Assembly (NCBI GenBank): GCA_033060915.1
Contig: CM065392.1
Span: forward strand, 8,565,001-8,629,000
Direction of reading: 5' to 3'
DNA: 64,000 bases
Origin: Euryodendron excelsum
Taxonomy: Eukaryota; Streptophyta; Magnoliopsida; Ericales; Pentaphylacaceae
The notes under the pieces were generated by a model. That model worked only from the letters and a program-made list of their open reading frames with translations. It was not told the DNA's origin and made no database searches. Position 1 is the first letter of the stretch, and each line of letters opens with the position of its first letter. The translations under genes were made by a program, and so were the position numbers. Positions 1 through 9,143 of this stretch are shown here, piece by piece.

Positions 1-1222
1 GCGCATTAGAAGCACCGTTCGAAGACCGTTTGGACGCTATTTTGACTTTCAAATTGCATTTTTTGCATCCAAATCTGAGTTTTAGGGAAGTTTGAAAGGT
101 TTTTTTGTGTAGTTAGGGTTAGTTTTAGCTAGAGGGTTGCAGGAAAAGCTCTCCAAGGTTGGTTTTCTCATTTTTTTTCTTTATTTTTAGCTTATATTTA
201 GCTTTGTAAGAGTAGTTTTAGTTAACTTGTAATTTTCTTTCATTTTATTAGATTTTCTTTCACTTTCTTTCACTTTCCTTTATTTTTCTTTTTCCCAAAC
301 ACTTTTATTATTCAATTAAATTTTATCTTTAAATCTCTACATGCTTTATTTCCATTTTTTTCATGCTTTTATGATGAATTTAATTAGCTAGTTTCTTAAA
401 TTAGGTTCAAATGTAGAAAATTACTCAATTAATTCAAGGATTTTAATGGAGGTATCTCGTGAATTAATTGCTATATTTTTTTAGATTTCTAATTCTTAGT
501 ACTTGCATGTGGAATCTTAGAACCCTTAAATTATTGACTAAGTTTAGGGATTTTAATCACCCAAATCGATGGTATTAATTTATAACTCTTGACTAGATAA
601 TTACTCCAAAATTGCTAGGAATTCATTCACATTAATTGATTAAAAGATGCCATAGAACACCTATGTTATTTACTATGTTTGGCTATTCAATGCACAAACT
701 CCAATTTTGGTATTGATCTTAGTTAAATTGATGGTATTAACCTTTGATTCCCCTATTGATCATGTATCTAATTTCAATTGTTTGAGAATTATTGAATTTT
801 AAAGTTAAGTCTTCTGAATCAAACACTCTTAAATGTTGTATTTGATTTGAGTTATAAATCTCATTGAAAGCCTTGGATGAATTGGGTGATGGGATCAATT
901 GAGCCTAATTCCCTTTTAATTGCTTTAAATCTAATTTTGATTTGCTTTAATTTAATTGTCTAGTTGTTAGTTACTTTTATTTTCATTGCAATAGTTTAAT
1001 AATTCAAAAATCTCATCAAAATCCAAAAGATTTTTGGTTTCTTTTATTTTAGATTTGATTCACACAATTTCCATTCAATCTGAGTTAGCTTCGTGTGAGT
1101 TTAGTGTCAAAGCCTATATTGGGCTTGGTTTTTGAGGAAATACGATTTCGGATTTCCTGAATAAAACTACCACCATCAACCATACACTTGCAGATAAAAG
1201 GAGCACCTTTAGGGGTGAGTCA
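1..1222 (+). repeat. LTR-like repeat, family B, copy 1 (left end cut by window)
   Basis: This AT-rich non-coding block shares ordered short matches with the blocks at 13805-15358 (opposite strand) and 46492-47630. Near its left edge it has the GTTCGAA-type motif seen in clusters in both other copies. Further in, phrases such as TTGATGGTAT and GGGATCAATT occur in the same order as in the 46.5-kb copy. The right end near 1222 is placed by resemblance to the end of the complete copy, which has TG...CA termini and a target duplication. I infer an LTR of an LTR retrotransposon. No coding capacity is visible. Confidence 0.5.
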
Positions 1223-1410
1223 TTAACCCAACCTTGAACTACACAGAACTTAAAAAGATTCTACCCATGACGACCTAGTTCGAAGTCAATTTTCAAATTC
1301 TTTTTGAAATTCGAATGTCGAAGATCGCGGATTGTGTGTCTTACTAATTACTTTCTACAGAAATAAAGATTGAGTTTCTCATATATATGATGTGTAAACA
1401 GATAACAGCC

Positions 1411-1835
1411 AACCAAAAATCAAGTGAAGATCCTTGGTCCTGCCTAAGTTGGGCAGGCCTTTGTCCTTCCTAAGTTAAGCAGTTCGACCAATGAAGGCCA
1501 CACTAAAAACCAAGTGAAGATCCTTGGTCCTACCTAAGTTAGGCAGATCAGCCAATGAAGGCCAAACCAAAACCAAGTGAAGATCATTGATCCTACCTAA
1601 GTTAGGTAGGTCAGTCAAAAAAGGCCAAATTTAATAAAAAAAAAACAAGTTTAAAACCTTGGCCCTAATTAAGTTTTTCAGGTCGTCTAATGAAGGCAAA
1701 AAAAAAAAAAAAACCAAGTGAAGATCCTTGGTCCTGCCCAAGTTAGGTAGGTTAGCCATTGAAGGCCAAATTTAATAAAAAAAATTAAGTGTAAAACCTT
1801 GGTCTTGACTAAGTTTTTCAGGTCGATCCAAGAAT
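1411..1835. repeat. Minisatellite, about six degenerate units of roughly 60 bp
   Basis: Repeated core AAGTGAAGATCCTTGGTCC is followed by CCTAAGTTAGGCAGG and then CCAATGAAGGCC, with A-rich joints. Recognisable units begin near 1420, 1512, 1575, 1650, 1714 and 1785; the fourth and sixth are most diverged. The array lies just downstream (in - strand sense) of the degraded gag-like ORF, so it is probably part of that element's non-coding interior. Confidence 0.75.
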
Positions 1836-1879
1836 GACCAAAAGTTATATAAGTACTAAAGTATAGAAAGTAGTAGATA

Positions 1880-2951
1880 ATCAAGCAGAACATAAAGGAA
1901 GTTCGTTCAGCCTTCAATTCAGCATTCAGCTTCTCTAACTTTGCCAACTCCTGATTTCTCATCTCAATGTTGGCAAGAGCTAGATTCAGTGTCACTTTAT
2001 TTTTCTCTAGCTCTTTCGTTACCGTAAGCTCTGCCTATTTTGCTGTGGTCCACTCGGTACTCAGCTCACTATGCTTCATGACGAGTATCTCATGCTTAGC
2101 TTCCAGAGTTCGAAACTAGTTCACACCCTCGAGCGCTTAAAGCAAGCCCTAAAAACGCAAATAATTATTCAAAACGTGAACCTAGATGCAAATAGGGAGG
2201 GCATAAAAGAAATTGAAAATGGTTTTACCACTAGACTGTTATGCACCGCTCCTAAGAAAATCGTCTCGTTACTAGCTTTAGTCAAGAGCTCTTGATCAGT
2301 ATGCTAAATGGCGCTCTAAAGCACCCTCATAGCCATGGTGGCACCGTTGATCATAGAGTCTAAGGAGGTCATAGGGCGACTCGAGATGACAGGTTGAATG
2401 ACCAAGACACTGACAGACGTTACAACAGAGTTCACTAGTGCCGACTTCAATTTCTTAGCCTTTAACGCCTTTGGTGCGTCCTTGCCCATTAGCGTCTTCT
2501 TTGCTGTCTTGCTTGTTTGCTTATTCACCGGAGGGACAACTGACTGTGCTAGAGGTAGAACGGCTGTATCCTTAAGACCAGGAGCAGGAGGGCCTCCTTT
2601 AGCCATTTTTTTGATAATCATCTTCCTCAAGCTTCTTCTCTACATGCCATCTTGGTTGGCTTATACTTCAGAGCTTCAAGAAAGTAGTTGCTTTTGTCTT
2701 TTAATAACTCAGTAGTTTGGGACCGTATATGGTGTGGATGTAGACGATGAACTCAGAAAGTTTGGTCTAAAAGACGACGACGATGATGATGAAGGACTTG
2801 ATCTCGGTGTCTCAAGTGGAGAACTCGGTGCTTTGAAGGGTAACCAAGATGATGACTCCGACTAGTCGTCGGTTGGAACTTTAGTCTCTGTATCGGTGTC
2901 TAGATTTGGGTTCTCTTTGTTTGTAGCAGTAGGGACAACAACTATGACGAG
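1880..2951 (-). pseudogene. C-terminal part of a gypsy-type gag-like ORF, degraded
   Basis: The - strand holds a broken reading frame whose translation is first rich in Ser, Thr and Pro (about 2950-2650), then basic with many Lys (2630-2316). It ends in a charged heptad-like segment (about 2100-1880) that reads as a coiled coil rich in Glu, Leu, Lys and Asn. Several in-frame stops interrupt it. Its upstream continuation is the gag-like ORF at 7041-7926. The two are separated only by the solo LTR at 2957-7035, and the frame runs on correctly across the joined flanks. The coiled-coil tail fits gag-like proteins of some plant gypsy elements. The family name rests on the other half, so this part is inference from position. 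Confidence 0.55.
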
Positions 2952-4317
2952 GTTAGTGTCGTGCCCCGGTTTTTGGGTCCAAGTCCTTTTGGCTCGGAGA
3001 CAAAGCACAAAACTCTGTTATTAGAACTCATCCTCCTAGAATGACGAGTGTGACTAGATTTGAATTGGAATTGGTTTGATTAAGGGCTTTTTAGAAAAAT
3101 AGGAGTCTCCACCTAACTTGATTAAGCTGCGTTAGGGCACCTAACACTAAGTGTTAATTCGAAGATTAAACTTAGGTTTTTTGAAAAAGGTTTTGAAAAA
3201 CTCGCTCGAGAGAGGGTTTTTGAGAAAATAGGTTGTTTGGCAACCTTTAGAAAGTTTTAAGCCCTTTTTGAAAATAACTCCAGTTTGGTTTCTTCGAAAA
3301 CAGAAATCTATGGTCCGGGTTTGGTTATGTGTAGGGAAGATATCCTATGATCATCACCCTACCTCGCCCTTTCGGTACCTACATGTCTAATCACCCTTTG
3401 TTCACTCACTAGAATAATCGGTTACCATTATCCACTTGATATCCACTTTTAGAATTTTGAAAACGGGATTTAGTCATCGCTTTTAGGATGAGTGATGCAT
3501 GATGCAAGTTTTAGAAGAAATTTAAAAATACGGGAGTTTTGAAGGAATTTGAGATAGAAACTTTGAATTGGTAGGAACTTTTGAAAAGGTGATTGGAGTT
3601 GAAATGGAAGTTATGACCACACCATTTTAGGTTGCCTACATATCTCATTTGGTGAGAATCAGGTCATTCATAGTTTGGGCAAGAGCCCGATGGAGAATAG
3701 GTGCATTAGGGCCTTTGGAATGTTTTAAAGACACATTGAGGTCTTTGGAAAGTTTGAAGACACTTTGAGGTCTTTTGAAAAAGCAAACTTGAGAGTTTTG
3801 ATTTGGGAATCGGGTGTTCGAGTGTTTTGAAATAGAAATTTGAAACTTTGGAGAAAGGGGTTTTGAGATTTTTGGGATGCATTTGGAACAACTCAAGGGA
3901 GTTTTGGAAGCGCTTTTGAAATAACTCAAGAGAGTTTTGAAAGTGTTTTGCAGTCTTGCTTTGAAAGTCTTGGAGGTATGATTTTGGAGTGTCTTAGTAA
4001 ATTGATTTTTGAAAAGTTCTTGAAAGTGGTTTTTGAAAACACCTAGGACTTTGGAACTCTAATATAGACAACTTTGGAGGTTGTTCTTGATGTATCACTT
4101 TCCTTTGAAATCCCAAATCGTAGAAGGGGTAGGGACACCTTAGGGTTGTGAGCTCTTGAAAACATTTTTAAAGATAGAGTGTAGGAGTATTTGAAAAGGT
4201 TATGGAGTCAGTTTTTGAAATCTTAAGGGAGTAGGAGGATTTGGAAAAATGGGTTATGAGAGTAGTTTTAAATAGGAAGAATCTTTAAAAAGGGGTTCAT
4301 GAGTTGGAACCTTGAAG

Positions 4318-4540
4318 TATACTGACCTAGGTTAGGTTGGCCTAAGGTTAGGGGTGACCTAAAGATAACTAACTAAGGTTGGGTTAACCTAGGGTTGAGG
4401 TGACCTAGGGTTAAGTAACTAGGGTTTGGTTAGGGTAACCTAGGGTTGACTAACTAGGGTTTGGTTAACCTAAGGTTGGACACTAGGGTCAAGTTAACCT
4501 AGGGTTGGATAATTAGGGTCAAGTTAACCTAGGATTGAAT
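4318..4540. repeat. Degenerate CTAGGGTT-type minisatellite inside LTR A1
   Basis: Irregular repeats of GTTAACCTAGGGTT, GGTGACCTAGGGTT and ACTAGGGTTTGG recur every 20-35 bp. The core TAGGGTT resembles the plant telomere repeat TTTAGGG, but units are too irregular to be telomeric tract. The array lies in the presumed transcribed part of the LTR. Confidence 0.7.
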
Positions 4541-5681
4541 TGGAAGATGGTTTTGAAAGGTGGTTTAATGCATTTTTGGAAAGAGTTTTGAAAAACAATT
4601 CATGTTATGCAAAGGACTATGGTAGACAACCTTTTTGAAGATCATTTCCATGAAAATTTGACTCTAGTCAAGAGTATGGTTTGTATATATGGTTGGTTTT
4701 TGAAAATCATTTCAAAGAAGGTTTCTTTGGGACCATTATAACCCTTATCTTGACAAGAGTATGGATTTCAAGAATCAATACAATGGTGATAACCTTTTGG
4801 AAAACCACTTTTAATACAAAGATATAGAGGATGAATCTTTGAAAACCATTTTTGAGAAAAATATTTTGAAAATTATTTTCCAACGGGAACCATTCTAACA
4901 AGTTAAGGTTCCTATGGCCAATATAAAAGGGAGACCACTTAAGAGAGGGTTCTATGAGGCCATTTCAACTACCAAACTTAATAGAATAGAAACCTTGAGA
5001 TTTAGAGAGCTTGAAAACCATTTTTATGCAAGTTGGAATGCAAGGGTGTAAAGGTGTGAGTTAAGGGTTAATGGAGGATTTTCTATGGCATGATTTCTGA
5101 GGTCTCATCCTAAGCTTCAAGGGACCAACTCTTAGAATCATCTTGAAAAAAATATGGAGCTTGAGAATGGCAATAAAATAAAAATCATGTAAACTTTGTA
5201 GAACATGTTTGTAAACATAAAAATGAAGCCAATCACACAAGACATGATCAAGATAGCAAAATTCAAGAGGCTCATGAATGCATACAAGGTTTTAGGCTAC
5301 ACTACAAAATCAAAGGGCTCCTAGGCCATACCATCTTAAAGTAGGCTAGTGAGAGATCCCTCTACACAGTGGCTTCCATTAGCTTTCATCTAGGTATGAA
5401 CTAAGAGCCCTCTTAGGATATCACCTTTTGCCTTTAATACACTTACAATCTCCTATGGACGCCTTGACTTGAACTTGGATGGCTTTAAGTAAGCTTGAGG
5501 GGCTAGAAGAAGGAGTTTAATGGTGTATAGGGCTATGTAAGTAAAGTGTATAGGCTAGAGGGGGGTGGAATCTAGCTTAAGTGTTAGAGAAGTAAATTGT
5601 ATATAGAGATTCGAGGTTCTGGAGCAGTTTCAGCAGAGTTTCGCATCAATTTTAGTTTTGGAATATGCAAAGGGGGAGACC

Positions 5682-5694
5682 TGTATTTATAAGC
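5682..5694 (-). promoter_or_regulatory. TATA-like box of LTR A1
   Basis: The - strand reads CTTATAAATACAG. The equivalent place in the second family-A LTR (62645-62654) also has a TATA-like sequence beside palindromic motifs. A hairpin lies just upstream in element sense at 5712-5730: GCGCATGT, a 3-nt loop, then ACATGCGC. This is inferred as the LTR core promoter from sequence only. Confidence 0.45.
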
Positions 5695-5984
5695 AACCTG
5701 GGAGAGGCCTGGCGCATGTGCTACATGCGCTGGCCAAATCCTGAGGGTTAATGGAACTTTGGTCGATTTGATCAAAATCTGGGCGCAGGTAGCATACGTT
5801 CCATCACCGGGAGTGTTCTTTTAAACTTTGCCTCGATAATTGAGCTAACTGGGAAAGTTTCGGAGGAATTGGTTGCACCCACGGTGTTCTCCTATGATTT
5901 CTCGTGAACTTTCATGTTTTCAAAAAGTTGAAATGGTTTTCGGAAGTGTGAGATATCGTATCGAAAAATGTGCATAAAATTGCA

Positions 5985-6440
5985 TCTTTGCGGAGTGTCT
6001 ATGATACGCTCCGCGAAGTTTTAAAAGTAGTTGTTTTTGTGTTACATGATTGGGGTCTTCAGGAAACGACCTTTCTAATCGGACCGTACCGATGGAAAGT
6101 ACTCTAAAAATATTTTTGGGAATTCCCTAATTTATGCATTTCTCAAGTTGTTTGACGGTACATTTTAATCCGGGAATTGGAGAAAGAGTCAACCTTGGCG
6201 GAGCGTTTGTGAGACGCTCCAAGGGTTGCCGAAAGTAGTAGTTTTCAAGCCATGTGATGAGGAGCTTCAGGAAGTGACCTATCCGATCGAGCCGTATCGA
6301 TGGAAAGACCTGTGAATGAGCTTTCAGGAATTCCCTGATTTATGCATTTCTCAAGTCATTTAACGGTGCGTTATAACCAGGGAATTGGGAGGAAAGGCAA
6401 TTCTGGTAGAGCGTCTGCGAGACGCTCCGGGGAAACTTTT
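5985..6440 (-). repeat. Tandem U3 repeat of about 212 bp with a hairpin at each unit boundary
   Basis: Two full units and the start of a third share the order: hairpin, AAGTAGTWGTTTT, CTTCAGGAA, a CCGTAYCGATGGAAAG box, GGAATTCCCT, TTATGCATTTCTCAAGT, GGGAATTGG. The hairpins are GGAGCGT...ACGCTCC near 6198-6219 and GAGCGTCT-GCG-AGACGCTC at 6409-6427, with a looser one near 5992-6015. The array lies upstream of the TATA-like box, the position of enhancer repeats in LTR U3 regions. Confidence 0.75.
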
Positions 6441-7040
6441 ATTGAGCCGGTGGTGTTTAGTGTCATAAGGTCCTCTTTAGGTTAAACAAGAGTGTATGAC
6501 AAGACCCACCATTCAACATTCTAGGACCGGTGTTGTTTCGAGGCGCATTTGGGTCGCTTGGGGCAAAATAATCATTTTTGACCAAGTTTGGTTGAAAAAG
6601 GTCAGAAATGGACTGGAGTGTTATGTTAAGCGTGCCGGGTCATTCAGGGATGGTCCCGGAAGATTTTTTCATTTTTGGCAAGATTTGTGTTGTGCTAGGA
6701 CGTCCAGGGGTAAAACTGTTATTTTGACCGGAGTTAGCCGGAATGGGACCAGAGTTGAAAAAAATGGCATGTTGAGTATGCCTAACTGTTTAGTAACACT
6801 TTAGAGAGACAGACTTACCATCTTGAGGGATTTTGAACTTTCTCAAGATGTGCCTGGAGGCCCAAGGGGTAGGTTTAGTTATTAGGTCTCTATTAAGCCC
6901 AGCGGGCCCAAGAAGCAATTGACTAATTGGATAGGGGTTTGAAAGTTAATTTGGGCTTGAATGTGCTTATGGAGTTTTCAAAAGGAGTTCGGTTAGGCCG
7001 GAGATTGCCGAGCAGGCAAAAATGGAGTGCTTACAGTTAG

Positions 7041-7926
7041 GCTCATGCAAGTTAGGGATCACAATAGCTACAGGGATATCCTTGTCATCGCCAACAGTGG
7101 CCTCCTATCTTAGTGTGGCTATGACTTCAGCAGAAACCCTCAATGTCGCGGTAAATGATTTGTAGCGCAGTGGGTAACATAGCAAAACATGTGCAGCTAG
7201 GCTGAGTTTACGTTGATCGATGCCTTTATAATTCCAAATCGTCTTTAGCAGCATAACGTCCACCTCAAGGTGCTCGTTCCTCTTGTTTTTCTTACGAAAG
7301 GTCGCTGAAAGAAACATAAACAAAAACGCGAATCAAGAACTTCTGTAAGGAAGCAAGATTGACAATATAAAAGAGATCGACAAAAGACCTATTTCCTGAG
7401 GTTTTTTAGGGCAAGCGAATGGGGGCTACTGGTCTTTAGGGATATTCCTGAATTCCTAAGGGCCCGACAGCCACACCATCACATCGTCTACGCCCTTACT
7501 AGAACTAGGAAGGCACTGGACGATCTCCCCACTCTCGTCTCGTGTTATGAAGTAATACTTCAAGTAATTACCGGTGATTAGGACGGGGGTATAACAGTAG
7601 CCAAACTCCCAGATTCCTAACTTTACATGGAGGAGTCGGTTTAACTTTATGATACCCATAACTATTCTAAAAATGTTTGAGTGCAGTTGGACTGGGGAGA
7701 GCCGGTAGTGGTTCAGAAATCTCAAGAGCAAAAGGTGAAAGGGAAACCTAACTCCACCCTCTACTATAGTGATCAAAGGAAAGGGCATCCAATTGTTGGT
7801 CTCATATAAGGTGACTTCCTTAGGGTCGGCTAGTTTGGTATTAACCCCCTCTGGAAATTGGAATCGTTCCTTAAAAGCAGCCACAACTTCTAGTGTGCTG
7901 AGCATCTTCCCAAGGCACACAACCAT
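7041..7926 (-). pseudogene. N-terminal part of a gypsy-type gag-like ORF (Transposase_28-like domain)
   Basis: An open segment of 156 codons starts at an ATG at 7926. It contains a long aliphatic/aromatic region with PFHLLLLRFLNHYRLSPVQL and HSNIFRIVMGIIKLNRLLHV. This matches my recollection of the 'putative gypsy type transposon' domain (PF04195) found in ORF1/gag-like proteins of plant gypsy elements. A stop at 7456 is followed by a non-coding gap ending in a CTTTCAG acceptor-like sequence, then a second open segment (7323-7105) and an amber stop. The frame then continues to the solo LTR at 7035. The gap may be an intron or decay. The ORF resumes on the far side of the LTR (1880-2951). Confidence 0.6.
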
Positions 7927-8139
7927 GATTAGGGTATGAACTCAGTAAAGGAAAAGTAAAGAAAAAAGAGGGACTTAGAGACTTATAATAAGTTAGCACG
8001 ACTTCCTCTCAAGGGCTCACTTCTTAGGTAAAAATTGGAGTTTGATTAAAAGGGCAGCACATTATAAAGCAGGACTCGCCGTTGGATCAGAAGCTATGGA
8101 ACGGTAGAGCCATCAAATCAGGAGTGCAGGGGACACTTC

Positions 8140-8800
8140 GGTAGTAAATGATATGATACCCCCTCATCGACCAGCAAGTCTTGGATTGCCGCGTGTCGCA
8201 CATATATCGAAAGGGCGCTCTATCATAAAACTAGCTCAAAAATTGAAGTGGTGTCCCAAGACAATGGAGTGTAGCCCCTGTACCCTAACTAGGCCAAACA
8301 AAGCACAAGGGTTGGGGGAAATTGTGGGCCCACAATTCAGTAGCTCAGTCAAAGATACAAATCGGCCAAGGCCCGCTGAGGTGACTGGTTAACCCATGCC
8401 AAGCCAAGCCTAAGGAACACATTGGTTGGCCTAATGAGCAAGAGTCTCATACCGGCATGGATTAGGACTCTTAATGATAAGTCCAAATCATCCATAGACT
8501 GACCTAAGAGTGGTAAACTTCTAGAAGGAGATTGAATACCATTCCTAGATGGAATGGGGCCTTCGAAACCTATAAATATACTATGCAACTAAGAAGCAAG
8601 GTACGTTCACTTGAGCTAATGCATAGTACTTTTGTTCAATTCATTGAGATTAAACTTGCCTAACTTAATTATCGGAGTGCCATCGGCTCAAAGAGGGTCG
8701 ACGCATTCTCACTGTTCCTGTTCTTGTAGATTGCTTAGAGCTCGTCAAGTTAGTTCCCGGAGCAGATCTGGCCTTCCTAAAAATCCCACTTACACTAACT
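8140..8800 (+). repeat. Probable LTR fragment of a gypsy element, + orientation
   Basis: The stretch has a clean TATAAATATA at 8571-8580, about 30 bp upstream of a plausible transcription start. Downstream comes CTTAATTATCGGAGTG and then CGGCTCAAAGAGGG, a phrase that resembles the R/U5 region of plant Tat-type gypsy LTRs as I recall them. Neither end nor a target duplication could be fixed. It points opposite to the neighbouring gag-like ORF, so it probably belongs to another insertion. Confidence 0.35.
8571..8580 (+). promoter_or_regulatory. TATA box of the 8.1-8.8 kb LTR fragment
   Basis: TATAAATATA is a full consensus TATA box placed inside an LTR-like block. Activity is inferred only. 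Confidence 0.4.
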
Positions 8801-8937
8801 ATTGTCACTTAAATTTTCACTTTACAATATGGAATTCACTAAATAGACCAAAAGTAAAAATTGCAACAATAATAGGGCCCTTAAAACATAGGTACTGCTA
8901 CATATCTACTATTATTTGTTTTTCCATTTTTTGGTGT

Positions 8938-9143
8938 TTAGATATTAGCTCAGTTGGCCAGTGCTTTTAGTCTCTCTTTGAGAGATTAAAGAGTTCGATT
9001 ATTGCCACGTGCAAATGGATTCATCCACTATGAATACACTAGTTTCGATATGGATGGTTTGCCTCTGACTAGATCGGAGAGAGATTTCGTCAAGATGCAC
9101 GCAAACTGGCCAGAATACCCTGATCGTAGAACAAAAAAAAAAA
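8938..9143 (+). mobile_element. Candidate tRNA-derived SINE with A-rich tail
   Basis: TTAGCTCAGTTGG at 8945-8957 is a textbook polymerase III A box. GAGTTCGATT at 8991-9000 is a near B box. Their spacing equals that in an intron-less tRNA. Acceptor and T stems do not pair, so it is not a functional tRNA gene. An A run of 13 near 9131-9143 could be the tail of a short tRNA-derived retroposon. No target duplication was found. Confidence 0.35.

Larger units (their letters stand above)
2957..7035 (-). repeat. Solo LTR, family A copy 1 (4,079 bp, 5-bp target duplication)
   Basis: The block has TG...CA ends: on the - strand it starts TGTAAGCACTCC and ends GGCACGACA. It is flanked by identical GTTAG copies at 2952-2956 and 7036-7040, the 5-bp target duplication expected for LTR elements. 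No internal retroelement coding region or second LTR adjoins it, so it is a solo LTR left by LTR-LTR recombination. Its left 350 bp match the left end of the repeat beginning at 58944 in sequence and order, including GTTGTTTGGCAACCTTT. A TATA-like box on the - strand near 5688 divides a U3 of about 1.35 kb from an R-U5 part of about 2.7 kb. At over 4 kb the LTR is long even for plant gypsy elements; Ogre/Tat-type elements are known to have such LTRs. Confidence 0.87.

Noticed and set aside
2398..2715. 105-codon + strand ORF with hydrophobic segments
   Set aside because: It is the antisense of the Lys-rich gag-like tail; the - strand frame links to recognisable gag sequence.
6496..6804. 102-codon + strand ORF
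   Set aside because: It lies in the U3 of the solo LTR, antisense to the element, with no domain similarity.
8946..9012. Functional tRNA gene
   Set aside because: A and B boxes are present, but acceptor and T stems do not pair and no proper anticodon stem forms.
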